64,000 nucleotides of DNA from Biscogniauxia marginata. Its lineage: Eukaryota > Ascomycota > Sordariomycetes > Xylariales > Xylariaceae. Below, in pieces: positions 1 to 11,885 of this stretch. The notes below the pieces were generated by a model, which saw nothing but the letters and a program-made list of their open reading frames with translations, was not told where the DNA came from and did not search any database. The DNA lies in the NCBI GenBank assembly GCA_022695795.1, contig MU404055.1, forward strand, positions 620,001 to 684,000, given 5' to 3'. The position numbers were made by a program, and so were the translations under genes. The number at the start of each line of letters is the position of its first letter. Within the stretch, counting starts at the first letter, position 1.

Positions 1-1767
1 CTTCCTGTGAAAGTTAATGCCGAATCATCGATGATACCAATACCGGGACATCGAGATGCGATCCAAGGTGTTGAAGGCCTGTCTCGCCCGAATACAGCGG
101 ATGCGGACTTCTTCAGCTGGTCAGGATCTGGGGAGGTCGTCCTCTGGGATGTCGACGGCCGGATAAAGTCTTCCTTCAAGGTGCCGCTAGAAGATGCATA
201 CTATGATGATGAGCTTGGGCTAGTCAACCAAATGACCACGATCCGGGCAACCCAGGGGTGCAATTTCTTCGTCACAGGAGACAAGCATGGAATTATCCGA
301 ATCATCGACTTCGTAACCAAGGAATGTGTCTCGACCATGAAGGCACACTCGTCAGATTGCCAATTCATCACCACCTTTGAGGACAGGACAAACTTCCTCA
401 TTGCATCCTGTGGCCGTGATCGCACAGCACAGTTGTTCCACAAGACGGCTGGCGGGGGATTTGAACATTTTCAGACTTTGGAGTTTTCAGCTAGGGTAGC
501 CCAAGTTCTGATCCCGTCCGCCGACAAATTCATTACTTGTTCCTTAGACAGGACATTGCAGATTCACGACCTCGTGACGAAAGAGGGTGACCCGGATGCA
601 AGGGCAGCCATCACGTCCAAGTCCCTCGCTCTCAAGGCCACGCCGTCATCAATGGCGATGTCTCCAGACGGGAAGTCGGTATTTGTCTCGCTACTAGATC
701 GGTCTATCTGCGTATTCAATGTAGAAAAGAAAAAGCCTTTAAACTCGTTCAAATGTCTTGACGAAAGCGGAATTGAATCCGTCATCTTGGATTCTCTTAC
801 CATCCGCCCGGCTACCGATACGGATCCTGCTTTCCTTCTTGGTGTTTCGAACACGGACAAATCTATTAGGATATATGATGCTCAAACCGGTCTTTTCTTA
901 GACCGAGAATGGGGCCATACCGAGGCTATCAACGGTGTGACGATAGTTGGAGAGGACGACACTTACCGAACGATAGTGAGTGTCGGTTCGGATGGGACAA
1001 TTATGATCTGGGAAATGGACTTGCAGGATCGGCCAGGAGGCTCCTCGAACCGCGATTTATCTCCGGCTGGAGATACCCCTGCCGCAGCACGTCCTACACT
1101 ACGCCGCGTTCTTTCTAAGACTGAATTAGCGGAATTCCAGCGTTCTCTACCCTCCGGCGGGCGACGATCACCTTCAAGGACGGTTGCAAAGAAGAGGTCG
1201 CTTTTCAATCTTTCAACTACGATGTCAGCAAAGACAACTGGTTCTGCACACCAATCAAGCCCGGTTTCAGCTGTTGCTGAAGAGAGGTCATCTAGGAGAC
1301 CTTCGACTACCGGCAGTCAGTCTTGCAGTCCACCAGACAGTCCTAAGACGAAGGGAGTGACCAAGCGTCCATCTCTCCAGGGATTGAATTCTGCCAGAAC
1401 CAAAAGCAATAGCAATTTAAAGGCTTTTGGGTCTCTGAACACGGCTACTGAGCAGACCTGCCGAAACCTGCGTGCGTATCGGAAGAAGCTTGCTTCCTCG
1501 GATCTAATTAATCCAGATGTGCTAGCTGAGCTTGACCAAGAACTTCGTCTTACGGCTGTTGCTTTGGGCGACAGAACAACACGTAGCAACTTGATGGCCG
1601 ATACCATGAGTAGTCTCTTAGACCAATACTCGGAGCGACTAGTTTCGCTCCTCGACGAAAAGCTTCAACTTCGGTCGAACCACCGGTTCGTCGTAGACCA
1701 AGACTTAGACTATCCTGGGAGGCGCCCCGGGTCGTCCGGAACTGGCTCTAGTAGCGGCACCGGATAG
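1..1767 (+). CDS. WD40-repeat protein, 5'-truncated
   Basis: An open frame enters from the left edge in frame 1 and ends at TAG 1765-1767. No ATG starts it: codon 7-9 is GTG and the frame is open upstream of it, so the N-terminus lies outside the window. The first ~345 residues contain WD40-type blades ending in motifs such as VVLWDVDG, IIRIIDF, RTAQLF, RSICVFNV, KSIRIYD and GTIMIWEM. The next ~110 residues are Ser/Pro/Arg-rich and probably disordered. The last ~100 residues are a charged helical segment (NLRAYRKKL to LLDEKLQL). The layout resembles the C-terminal half of fungal MABP1/WDR62-like scaffold proteins, but that is inference from architecture and I assign no function. The gene converges on the neighbouring RGP1. 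Confidence 0.85.
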   Translation, partial: LPVKVNAESSMIPIPGHRDAIQGVEGLSRPNTADADFFSWSGSGEVVLWDVDGRIKSSFKVPLEDAYYDDELGLVNQMTTIRATQGCNFFVTGDKHGIIRIIDFVTKECVSTMKAHSSDCQFITTFEDRTNFLIASCGRDRTAQLFHKTAGGGFEHFQTLEFSARVAQVLIPSADKFITCSLDRTLQIHDLVTKEGDPDARAAITSKSLALKATPSSMAMSPDGKSVFVSLLDRSICVFNVEKKKPLNSFKCLDESGIESVILDSLTIRPATDTDPAFLLGVSNTDKSIRIYDAQTGLFLDREWGHTEAINGVTIVGEDDTYRTIVSVGSDGTIMIWEMDLQDRPGGSSNRDLSPAGDTPAAARPTLRRVLSKTELAEFQRSLPSGGRRSPSRTVAKKRSLFNLSTTMSAKTTGSAHQSSPVSAVAEERSSRRPSTTGSQSCSPPDSPKTKGVTKRPSLQGLNSARTKSNSNLKAFGSLNTATEQTCRNLRAYRKKLASSDLINPDVLAELDQELRLTAVALGDRTTRSNLMADTMSSLLDQYSERLVSLLDEKLQLRSNHRFVVDQDLDYPGRRPGSSGTGSSSGTG

Positions 1768-3293
1768 ACTCGAATACTTGATTCCTATTATGTGTTATTC
1801 CTTTGTATTTTGACTCGGGGGAGGTTACAAGGGCAGGCAGGTACGGGAAGGGTATAGGCAGAAAATGATATCGGGGAAAATGCGCGGTTCGGCAACAGCG
1901 GCAGGACCAGGGCGCCCAGGATATAATCTTGCTCCTTTTTTTTCTCCCTTTTTCATTATTTCCTGTTTTACATGGAGAGAGAGAGAGAAGAAGAAGAAGA
2001 AGAAGAAGAAAAACAAGCGTCCTAGGAAAAGTCGAAGGACCCGGCGTTGTAGGAACATTCAGCTAAGCTGACTAACCCCACATATATGATGATACCATTG
2101 GGAAAGGGGTAAAAAAAGGAGTTTAGGTAGGGGAGGGTGAGAAGCCCCAGGCTGGCGGCTGGTATGGGTTGTGACAACCTTATGTAGGGTCTGTAGGTAC
2201 TTATTCGCCGAGGCGATGCAGCTTTAGTGTTAGCTGGGATTTTTTGTTTTTTTTTCTTTACCTGTTGTCTTTTTTGTTTTGTCTTTTAAAAATTCAATCG
2301 ACACTTAAACCCCCTCCCCCGGTGCTCATCGTATAATGATGGGGCTTCGCAAAAATGACTAAAAATTTACTCTGCGATAAGTCTTCCTGTGCTAGTGTTG
2401 TTGATATGTGATATGTGCTCGGGAAAATAGATGACCTGTGCTTGGCTCTTGTTAACGATATCTCTCGGGTGGGCATTTCATATTAAGAGGTATGTATGCC
2501 GTATAGTATATATTTATTCCCCATTGCAAGGAAGAACACATTTGCAAAATTGTATTACGTAGAACACTTGTTTTCCTTCAGTTAAGTTGTTATTACACTC
2601 GCTGTCCATCCAACTTCAGTCATTCCCATCCCGTCTGGAAACCATCTAGGTAATACTACCTATAAATAGATATATTTGTACATTACACGTATCATTTCTC
2701 TTCCCAGCCATGGGATTATTCTCTCTCTCTTTCTCTTGATCCTACCTAGTCACTAATAATCCGCTTTTCTATCCAGTCCAACCAACCAGCCAGTTCAGTT
2801 CAGTCAGTCAGTCCAGTCCGCTCCATACAACGTACATACCAACCCTCTCTTCCCTCTTCCCTCCTCCCTCCCCTCCATACCCAAAGTAGACATAGGAGAG
2901 ACAATACATACACAGCCAGCAAAAAGAAGAAGACTTGAGAGAGTTAGACAAGATGGACCAGATAGATAGAATAGACATGAGCTAAGGTAGATTACCATTG
3001 ATCGTTCTTTCTTTCTTTCCTTCTCTCTTTATCCCTCTCTCTTCTCTCCCTACTCACGCTGTTTATTTTCCATTTCCTCATTTCTTGTTTTCCTTTTTCT
3101 TCGCCTTCATTTCCCGCGTCTCCCTTCACAGCCCACCCCTTTTCCTTTTTTATGGTTCGTATCCGTATTTCCTCATCCCTTATACGTTTCAAAAAACCCT
3201 AACCCCCCCAAAATGCGAGAAAGAGAAAAAAAAAAGGAGGAAAGAAAAAGTTTGAAGAAAAACCTTTTCTCTTCTTCTTATTCTTTCTGTCTT
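1768..3293. other. Intergenic between convergent genes
   Basis: No gene is recognised. This stretch holds the 3' ends of the two converging genes and simple sequence: a GA/GAA purine tract around 1977-2012, a CAGT microsatellite around 2793-2818, and long pyrimidine-rich runs around 2995-3150. Short open frames here are low-complexity products and are not annotated. Confidence 0.7.
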
Positions 3294-5900
3294 CTATACT
3301 ACAAGTCCCTCCTCGAGCGCCTCGTCCCTCTCGAGGCGCTCCAGGCCATTGCACACAGCGCCGTAGACCCTCAGCGGCACGGCGACCTCGAAACTCTCGC
3401 ACTCGAGGTTCTCGGCGGCCACGAGCACGAGGCCGCCACGGTCGTCGCGCGAGATCTCCTCCAGGAGCGGGTGCGGCTCGCCCGGTTGCTGTTGTGGGTA
3501 TGATGCTAATGTCGATGACGATAACAGGGACGACGAGGGGTCCGAGTCTTGATCGTTGTCGTTGTTGCCGTTGTTGTAATTATGACTACCGTTCTTCGCT
3601 AATGATGACGATGATAATAATGAGGAGGAGGAGGGGACCACGAACTCGATGCGGATCTTCCACTCGAGGGACAGGCCGCTCGTGACGAACTCCGGGGTCG
3701 CCGTGATGGGGATCGTGGGGCTGAAGACGACGCGGCGCGCGAAGAGGGTGGCCTCGCTCGAGCTGCCGTGGATCTTGCGCGTGACGCGGTGTACGCTGGC
3801 CTCGCTGCGTAGGGCCAGTGTCGGCTGAACGCGCTCGCTCGTCTCGAGCGCCGCGTGCACGGCGTAACAGGGCATATCGGCGCCCGTGAAGTCGATCGCC
3901 ATGTTAACAGCTTCACCGAGCCGGTACGCGGGGCGGGCCAGCATGACAACGCCTACGCGCCGGCCGTTGCGCGCGATCTCGAACCGGTTGCTGCTCTGGC
4001 CCGACTCAGACGAGAGGTTCGAGCGGATGATGGCTAAGTCGATCGCCTCCTTGGCGGAGGTAGCCTCTTCGAAGGCTGAGGTACGACGGGAAGTCGCGGC
4101 TGTAGCGGTAGGAGACAAGAGCCCAAGACCATGGCGAGGTCGGTCGAGAAGCTCGTCGACGTAGCTAAGAAAGCCGTCTATAGTGGATTCCCGCTGGTGA
4201 GGTTTATTTCGTTTCTTTATAGATGCCACATTTAACCCCTTGTCATACGATTGGACCTTGGCGAGGTCACGGAGGATAATGTAGGGAGATAGTAAGTCGT
4301 GGCCCAGAATCTCACCATGGCTGTTAACGCTTCCGAGGACGCGAAAGGGTATATCGACAGACCGCACCTGCTGTTCTTTGGTACCGCCAACTCTTTGAGT
4401 ACCAACTACTAGGCTATACGATATCTTCATAGCCCTGCCCCGGTGTGTTGGGGGCAGACCCTTCGGTAGCTTGAAGGAGTACTCGTAGGTTTTGCTCTCT
4501 CCTGGGCCGAGCTGTAGATCCACAAATAATATCGACTGTGGAGTAGATAATAAAGGGATAGACTTGGAACTTGCAACACCACGCATGTCCTTAATGCTGC
4601 TGAGTTCACCGCCCCCGAGCAGCTCCCCGATGGAGCTACCGAGGCCGCCCCAGCCAAAGCCAGATAGGAGACCGCGGCCTCTTTTCGAGGTCTCAACTCC
4701 AATGACACCGCCACCCTGCCCGCCCAACACAGCTTTCCGCTTGACTGCTTCGAACGGGCCGAGGTTGATAAGGGATCCGTCCAGTGTAAAGGAACCCTGT
4801 ACTTGGGCATAGCCCATCATCAAAGATTCGGGTAATCTTGCCTGACTTATTCCCGACAGGGCAGAGACGCGCCGTAAGTGAGGTGCTCGTCCATTCTGTA
4901 AGGGACGTGTCACATATTCCGAGGCTAAGGTTTCTGAGGAATTGTTGCTCAGAGAGTAGAATTCGCCGCTACTCCTGGGTGTCCCACCAGCCATGCTAAT
5001 CGATGATAATATCCGCGCGGCCGGCGCTGAGTGTTCAGCGATGGTCGGTATCGAATCTTTCGAACGGACAGGTATAGTGACAGTCTCGGTAGTTCCCGAC
5101 CCAGGAGATGTCAGGTAATCAGTAGAGTCTGTCCCCGAGAAATGGCCGCCGTCCACTGACAAAGGCGACGGGGCCAGAGGAAATTTGAAGTCGGGCATCT
5201 GCACCGAACCCTTCCTCGCGGTATGTGGCCTGGTCGTCGAAGGCGTGTTAGGTACAGTGGAGGCACCAGAAGACCGGCCGAACGAGTGCTTCGATGGGGG
5301 GAAAGAGTGGTTGTTGAATACGGGAGAGTTCTCTAGGGCGAAAGGCGCGCGCCGCGGCAAGGTGGCCGATTGTGGCCCATTTGATGATCCGCCGCGCGGC
5401 GATATCTGTAGACTCGAGGATCTTCCATGGCCACGAGAAGGCCGTTGGGTTTGCGTCGGGCTCCCGTTCCCATGTAATTGTTCTTCAACGGTGGCTGCGG
5501 AGCCTATGGATATGATGGAGAGCGATCGCTTGTGGGAGTGACCAGATCGTTGCGGTGAGGACTGTGGGGGAGCCCATTGCTGGGTGGCAGCTCTGAAGCG
5601 CGAGCTGCCAGAGGGGACGTTCAACGATAGCGTCGACCGATGGCTCCGTGCCGTCCCCGGGGGTGTCAGTCCATTGCTTGGCTTCGCTCTCGGGCTCAGC
5701 AGAGGCGACGGTTGCCTTAGTCGGTCGGCGAGGAGCGACGGCGCGAGCTGGTTTTGATTCGAGGGGGGTCGCGTCTGGCTTGAGCTTGGAGCGATATTCT
5801 TGAATGTGATCTGGCACTTGATCTCCTCGCCGGCGAATACGGTCTGGTCATCCCATTTTATAAAGACTCGGATGTTGCTTGAGCCTGCGTCAGGCGGCAT
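3294..5900 (-). CDS. RGP1: Rgp1 family protein (Ric1-Rgp1 GEF subunit for Ypt6)
   Basis: A single-exon gene of 868 residues. It starts MPPDAGSSNIRVFIKWDDQT, and its first ~35 residues form a beta-rich arrestin-like strand block (ITFKNIAP). Residues ~40-340 are Ser/Pro-rich and probably disordered, as is usual in filamentous fungi. From about 380 onward the conserved Rgp1 region appears, including QSILFVDLQLGPGESKTYEYS, PPTHRGRAMKISYSLVVGTQR and VNMAIDFTGADMPCY. In yeast, Rgp1 with Ric1 forms the Golgi guanine-nucleotide exchange factor for the Rab Ypt6, acting in endosome-to-Golgi retrieval. The chosen ATG at 5900 is followed directly by the conserved N-terminal strand. A poly-Ser/Asn/Asp insert near residues 770-810 is low-complexity. 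No Ric1 partner is in the window. Confidence 0.88.
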   Translation of the reverse strand: MPPDAGSSNIRVFIKWDDQTVFAGEEIKCQITFKNIAPSSSQTRPPSNQNQLAPSLLADRLRQPSPLLSPRAKPSNGLTPPGTARSHRSTLSLNVPSGSSRFRAATQQWAPPQSSPQRSGHSHKRSLSIISIGSAATVEEQLHGNGSPTQTQRPSRGHGRSSSLQISPRGGSSNGPQSATLPRRAPFALENSPVFNNHSFPPSKHSFGRSSGASTVPNTPSTTRPHTARKGSVQMPDFKFPLAPSPLSVDGGHFSGTDSTDYLTSPGSGTTETVTIPVRSKDSIPTIAEHSAPAARILSSISMAGGTPRSSGEFYSLSNNSSETLASEYVTRPLQNGRAPHLRRVSALSGISQARLPESLMMGYAQVQGSFTLDGSLINLGPFEAVKRKAVLGGQGGGVIGVETSKRGRGLLSGFGWGGLGSSIGELLGGGELSSIKDMRGVASSKSIPLLSTPQSILFVDLQLGPGESKTYEYSFKLPKGLPPTHRGRAMKISYSLVVGTQRVGGTKEQQVRSVDIPFRVLGSVNSHGEILGHDLLSPYIILRDLAKVQSYDKGLNVASIKKRNKPHQRESTIDGFLSYVDELLDRPRHGLGLLSPTATAATSRRTSAFEEATSAKEAIDLAIIRSNLSSESGQSSNRFEIARNGRRVGVVMLARPAYRLGEAVNMAIDFTGADMPCYAVHAALETSERVQPTLALRSEASVHRVTRKIHGSSSEATLFARRVVFSPTIPITATPEFVTSGLSLEWKIRIEFVVPSSSSLLSSSSLAKNGSHNYNNGNNDNDQDSDPSSSLLSSSTLASYPQQQPGEPHPLLEEISRDDRGGLVLVAAENLECESFEVAVPLRVYGAVCNGLERLERDEALEEGLVV

Positions 5901-7272
5901 GGTGGCACTCCTTCGGCAGAAGGAGAGGACTCATGAACGCGGCCACATCGTCGTCAAGTCTCGGTCCAGAGAGTAATGGCAGTCCCCTTGCCGCGATATC
6001 AGGCCAATTGGGCGATTCGAGGCGATTCGAGGCGAGTCGATGCGTGATTGTACGAGCAGTCGCTTTGAGCAGAGAGAGGAGAGTCGGAATCGGGAATCGG
6101 GACGGTCAGTGGTTCTCGTTGGATTCGCTTCAGGTAGGCTATCGCAGTTGGAATTTCCGGAGCCTGCCGTCTATCACCTCAGTTCGTGCGAAATTACACT
6201 CGGCGAGCTATCGCAGTTTCGAGCCGTGTTGTTCGATACCAGCGGGTTCTGATGAAGTACGCTACATGTCATGGTGTATACATGCTGACAAGTCGACATG
6301 CAAGGGATCAGCAGTGGTCTAAATGATCCAATCAGAGTGGCTGAGCTCAACCAACCCCCATTATCGCATCTCGACGTTGTCATGTGCCCACTTATTTACA
6401 TATTCAAGTACCTATATCGGCCTATGCAGAATAAAAAGGTACAGTAAGCTAAGTACCTTCTATATTATAGGCTCAATAGTAAGCCGGCTATAAAGTTGTT
6501 CGACTTCAAACTGAGGTAAAGGGTTTTACTACAGGATTATTTGAGTAATTAAACTCTCTCTTTTCCTTTAATTTTATACTATCCGTGCTAAACTAACTTT
6601 TCGCATTATATAATTACTGTTAAATAGCGATGATTACATATTAATGCTCTTTAACTATACCGAAATAGTTCTCTCTTAATTATACCACCCGTATTTTCTT
6701 TTTAACTACGTCTTATATAAAAGAAAACCTTCTTCCCACCTACCTATCTTTTAGGTCCGTTCTAGAGTCTTCCTACTTACCTATATATCACCTCCCTCGA
6801 CCCTTCTATTGATTGCTGTTCTACATTAGCCATGCCTATTCATGTCCTGTGCTACATGTGTATTGTTATTATTACCTGGCGTGTTCAGGGAAATACGTTG
6901 TAAGAAACGTCTCGCCATTCTCACTCGACTTTCGCTTCTTCTAGCCCACATCTTTCTCGATTTCAAGGTAGTCAGTCCATCTTTTGTGCATTTCTGCTAC
7001 CTCTAGCCGACACTGTAGAATCCAAAACCTCTACTAACTGCTTTCCTTTCTCTCTCACCTCCTCTCTCTCCATTACACACACAATAATCTCTTGACTCGT
7101 TCTTATATATGTAAGTAGTAAGTACGAAGGAGTTTCCCACTTACCCCTTGAGATTTCCTACTTTTTCACCAAGCTTAGAATGTCTCGTCAATATGTAGAC
7201 TAGGATAACAAAGAGTATAAGTTGCCTTAGACCCTACATTGTAGTCATAAGTCATCTATCATTTCATTTCAT
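5901..7272. other. Intergenic between RGP1 and Dicer-like gene
   Basis: Upstream region of RGP1 and 3' side of the Dicer-like gene. Bases ~6420-6740 are clearly richer in AT than their surroundings, with TA-rich runs resembling a very old degraded repeat. No terminal repeats, coding frame or RNA gene is recognised. Confidence 0.6.
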
Positions 7273-10200
7273 TCAATCATTCATAACCTCATCCTCGGCA
7301 CACACATCCATCCACTCGCCGCGTCGCCGATACGCCGCATCCGCCGCCTTCGTGACGACCTCCTCGCGGCTAACGCCAGCGCCAACCTCCACGACGAGCT
7401 TCTCGTCGACAAAGACCTTGCAGAGCAACTCCTTGTTACCTCCTCCACCTCCGCCGCCGCCGCTCTCGCCCCCCCGGACCTCAGTCTGGTATCTGACCTT
7501 CCTCTGGCCCACCAGCTCGCCGAGCCTGTTCTTCGGGTGTCGCGTGTCGACCCCGTCGGCGAGTAGCCGCCTCAGGCAGGGCAGGATCCCCGCGCGCTCG
7601 AGTACTCGGCGGCACGCGTCCGCGTCCGCGCCTGCTATGGACCCCGCCGAGTCGATGGAGACGGCGCCGAGCAGGCTCTCGAGCATGTCCGAGACGAACT
7701 TGGGGATGCGCAGTTGCGCGAGCTGGGCCCAGGGGAACTCGGAACCGTGGCTTAGGGCCTCGAGGATGGCCTCGCGCCCCGCGGCGTGGGCCTCGGCCGC
7801 GGCGCGCTGCGCGTCGCCGACGGTGGTCGACACGTGGCGCATGAACTTGTAGAACGGGAGCGCCGTCCGGATCGTGGCCGTGGACTTGTCCTCGCGGATG
7901 TCCGTGACCTCCTCGGGCACCGACCACTCCATCATCATGAAGCCCAGGAGGTCCGCGTTGGTCGTAGCCGCACGCAGGAGGTGCATCTGCTGGTGGGGGA
8001 GCTCGCGGCCGCAGCACCAGAGCTCCGCCACTACGATGCTGTCGAGGATCGCGTCGCCGATGAACTCGAGCCGCTCCATGCAGAACTCTGCCGAGTTGCT
8101 AAGGTCGCACGAGGCGTGCGTGACGGCCTCGACGAGCAAGCTCTTGTCGCGGAATGAGTAGCCGATCAGGTTCTCTATGGGTTCAAGTATCGAAGGGAGA
8201 TGTGTGCTTATTGACCTTTGGTTAAACAAGACGGTACGAGCATCATTTGGACTATGCCATTCAATTTCAGGAATGAAATGTCTCACGCACGTAAGGGCTT
8301 TTGTTATCCCACCATCTTGGTGTGCTGCTCCGATCAGAGATTCAATTACATCTGCCAACGTTTTGGTTGATAAACTCCTCTTTTCTGTGGTATCCGGGTC
8401 GGTCTGAAGTGCGTCCTTCATATATAGAGGCCGCCATTTCGAGCCAGTAAAGGGCCTAGTGAGGATAAACTTGTCCAAACCAGCTTTCAGAGCGCACCGG
8501 TAGAGCCTGGAGTTCGATACGACCCGGTCCTTCATTGCTGTGAGATAGCCCTCGGGATAATGAGGAGGAGCTTGCAGGAATTAACAGCTAAACAAGAAAG
8601 TGATAGGATTTTCTTGACTCACAATTGGCCGTAACGGAGAGGGTTGCCAGAAGTTTCAAAATGGAGTCACCTAGGAATTCGAATCTTTGATAATTCGTTA
8701 ATTCGCGAGCTACCGAAGAGCTTATAGCTGTGACAACGAGTGATAGGTCTGAAAACCCTATGTCTTTCAAGGCGGTATCGCAGAGCCTCTGCGCCTTAAG
8801 ATAGATCTCTATCATGTGCGTGATGGAGGGAATGACAGCGCCAAAATAGATCTTGGAGACGGCGATACCGTCCTTGCGGCAGCGGTGCACTGGCAGGATA
8901 GTGCGATATGGCTTTTCTGATGGCGCGGTTAATGGCTCGCTATGAATAGCATGAAGAAAGTCCCGTCGTTTTGGCCACTTCTTAACAGCTAGCCAGGGGA
9001 CATCGACTGGTTCGTCAAGGAGCTGAAGGGGGATAGTCTGCACTGACTCGAGGGGAGGCCTTGAAGGTAGCCACTCCTGGAAGAAAAAGGGGAAGCGTGG
9101 CTGTTCCCGGACCAAGATGTTGTAGTCAAGGGAGCCTTTCTCGATGGGCTGTTGACCAACGTGCTGTTGGAATATGATCTCTTCAGTCGACCCGATATGT
9201 AAAACGAGTCTACTGTCCTCCATGGGGAAACGGTGACCATACGCTAGATCAACTAAAGCTGCACTCTGATCGGCCCCGACATCATGTGCTGATACGGTAT
9301 TGACCTCCCCTATCTCAACCGTCCACGTATTTGCCTTGTCCCAGTATATCTTGAAAGGCGGAGGGTTCGGGAAATAACAAGGTAGTGACAAGTGGTATTC
9401 GCCTATGATATTGTTTCCATCCTTCAGGCTCAATCGCCTTTGATGTAACTCCGTCGCATTGTCCCAAGCGTGGGCGATGTGTTGCCATGGATTCCATGGT
9501 TGAGCGACATCTACCATTGAGCCGCGGGTCTCGATAGGTTCAAAGACATCCTCTGTGAGCGGCATTAGGTTATCATTGACTAGTCCGGCTTTGTAGAGCT
9601 TCACGAAAGCCTGGAAAGCGGCATCTCTGCAAGCGTTCTTCTCAGAGTACCACAGACCGGTACCTCTCACCCGACGAACTTCAGGGGGCAGAGATGTGGG
9701 TAGAACAACCGTAGCCCTGATCAGTGGGAGCCCGTCTTCCGAAGTTCCTGCTTTCTCTGTAAGGTAGTATGGCCGTGGATCGATATACTGCCGAGCTGCT
9801 ACTACGCTACAGAAGTGTTCAAGATGTGATTTTGCTTGGTCAAAGTCAAGATGGGCTCCAGTCTTTGGGATATATAAGGGCTTCATGCTCGGGTGGCGCT
9901 CCGACTCTTCAAGTTCCGCTAGCTCTTGGAGTTGTCTCATGTCATCTTCATAGCGCTTCCTCATCTCCTCTTCCAGGGCTATCCATTCCGAATGTTTGTT
10001 GGATGCACCATCTAGAAGTAGTACGAGCCTCGACTGCTTCATCCTAGCCCTCCCGCGCCTCTGAATGAACGACTTCAAGTTCTGTGGCCTATCGAAACAT
10101 ACCACTAAGTTGCAAGCAGGTACATCAATACCTTCTTCAAGGACATCGGTAGCGATAAGAAGGTCAAGTCTCCCAGCTCGAAACTCATCTAGGTCGAAAG

Positions 10201-11885
10201 TGTCCTTAGCCTTGATCATCTCTCCAAGATCTCGCTTTCGACGGGCATAATTGCTTGTGCCGATCATAGAGCCGACCCGGAAGCGGTCCTTTACCAACGG
10301 ATGCTCAGACAGCATGTGTGATAAGATAGCTACAGTAGCCGTTTCACGAACAAACACTATGCCGATCGTACCATCAGGTGTAGACGTAAGTTCTCGTATG
10401 AGGACTACAACCTTGTTGGATATACTGGCTATGTCTTGGTCAATTGGGAGTGGTGTCATGAGAGTAACCCGTTGCAACGCTTGCGCAAGATATTGCTTCT
10501 CTTCAGTCTGCCATGTCTCAAACCATGAGTCGTTCTTGCTGACCGAGTCGAGATACCATGTCAGAGACGTATAAATGAAGTAATCAGCCGCCCACGACCC
10601 AAGCTCAACTTGGAGTTCCGTGCTCCTGTGGCATAGGGCCTTGAACTGTCTGAAGACGAACGTGTCTTTTTTATCGAGGGCCTTTCGAAGATAAGATAGA
10701 CTTCTCTCGGTGTTCTGCAAGCGTAGGCGTAGAATATACGGGTCCTCGTAGATGTTCAAGCTATGGAAAACGCCCACTAGACTTTCCATACTTTCAGTAA
10801 ACGAGCCCCTTTCAGAAGGCGAATAAACAATGCAGGACAGGGCTGGTCGCTTTACTGTTTCCATCAACTCTGCTCGATGAACACTCGGGCTTTTGCAGAC
10901 AGCGTCCAAGGTACTCTCGATCACGTCAATAGCATCGGGGTCGGACCTCATGACGGGGCTCGCCGTGAGACCGAGTATGCATGGGACCGGAAGACCTGCA
11001 ATCTTGTCCTTACGATACCGATCCATAAGTTTGCTTCCAGGATGATTTTTGGTGCAATTGTGCGCTGTTTACGTTAGTAATGGCAGCTGTAGGGCTGTTG
11101 CATCCAAAAAAAAGACCCGTTTAGGGGGGTGGAGGGAGTCATTTCGGATGCAACTAGAGCTGAGTAGGCTGACCTTCGTCGAAGACTATAAGGGCAAGTC
11201 GACTAAATCGAACAAAGCCATGGGCTACGGCATCGAAGAGAACCTGGTAAGTCGAGACGACGATTCGAACGTTCCTTAAATAGTCGTCCCATATACGTTG
11301 CTCTGACCAGGTGTCACAGTTATACGCACCACTGAGGACTTTAATCTGGACAGCTGGAATCTGGGATTTGAGGACTTGAAATTGTTGGTCGCAAAGCGCA
11401 ACAGTTGGGGCTAGAAACCAGACAATCTTGTCCCCTGATGACTTTTCAAGCTCGGCCTGGATTCGAAGGACGGCACTGGATCAAAGTATAAGCTCAATAA
11501 GGAGGCACGGTGCTGGGACCTTGAAAGCAACCCATGTATAGATTGAACGCTTCTAAGGCGTGCTAGGGTGATAAAAGGAAATAGTTGGTAGCATACACTT
11601 GCGTCTTCCCACTGCCTGTGTCCATCTATGTATGCAATAATCAGTGGTGAAACGTATCATACCAAAACGACTTACAGCAACAATGATATTCTGTTTGAGG
11701 CTTTCTTCGAACATTTCGCGTTGATAGGCACGAGCGTGGATCACTTGCGGATCATTGGCCTGCTCATTTACAGAGTCGGTCGACACGTCCGAGTCATCGT
11801 GTCTCGGGGGGAGGGTGTTCGTGGAGTCTAACGGAAGACTGAGGTCTTCAGAGCTCGACGTCTCCGACTCAGACACCTCGTACAT
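7273..11885 (-). CDS. DCL2: Dicer-like protein 2
   Basis: Read on the minus strand as five exons: 11885-11676, 11625-11597, 11475-11174, 11064-8623 and 8570-7273. The joined frame is 4281 nt, giving 1426 residues. Visible parts in order are: Walker A MDTGSGKT (residues ~71-78); DEAH at 179-182; a helicase C-domain with [12 protein letters not shown] and QRRGRARM; a Dicer dimerisation region; RNase IIIa ([12 protein letters not shown] from ~973, second acidic site in DVIESLIGA); RNase IIIb ([12 protein letters not shown] from ~1160, [11 protein letters not shown]); and a short dsRBD-like C-terminus with a Gly8 run. No PAZ domain is evident, as is typical of fungal Dicers. The enzyme cuts long dsRNA to siRNA for quelling and antiviral defence. 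ATG 11885 is the first Met after an in-frame stop. DCL2 rather than DCL1 is judged from length and the RNase IIIb wording. Confidence 0.92.
11597..11625 (-). other. 29-nt micro-exon encoding the Dicer P-loop
   Basis: Exon 2 of the Dicer-like gene encodes essentially only MDTGSGKTQ, the Walker A motif. It is bounded by an upstream ...CATAG acceptor and a downstream GTATGC donor. It joins exon 1 (...KQNIIVA) to exon 3 (AVLRIQAEL...), restoring the uninterrupted helicase motif expected in Dicers. Skipping it would remove ATP binding and shift the frame, because 29 is not a multiple of three. Confidence 0.9.

Noticed and set aside
3190..3210. AAACCCTAACCCCCCC, telomere-like
   Set aside because: Only one CCCTAA-type unit; there is no array, and genes lie on both sides.
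7481..8017. Long open frames opposite to or overlapping the Dicer-like gene
   Set aside because: GC-rich shadow frames of the RNase III coding sequence; Arg/Gly/Pro-rich with no domain.
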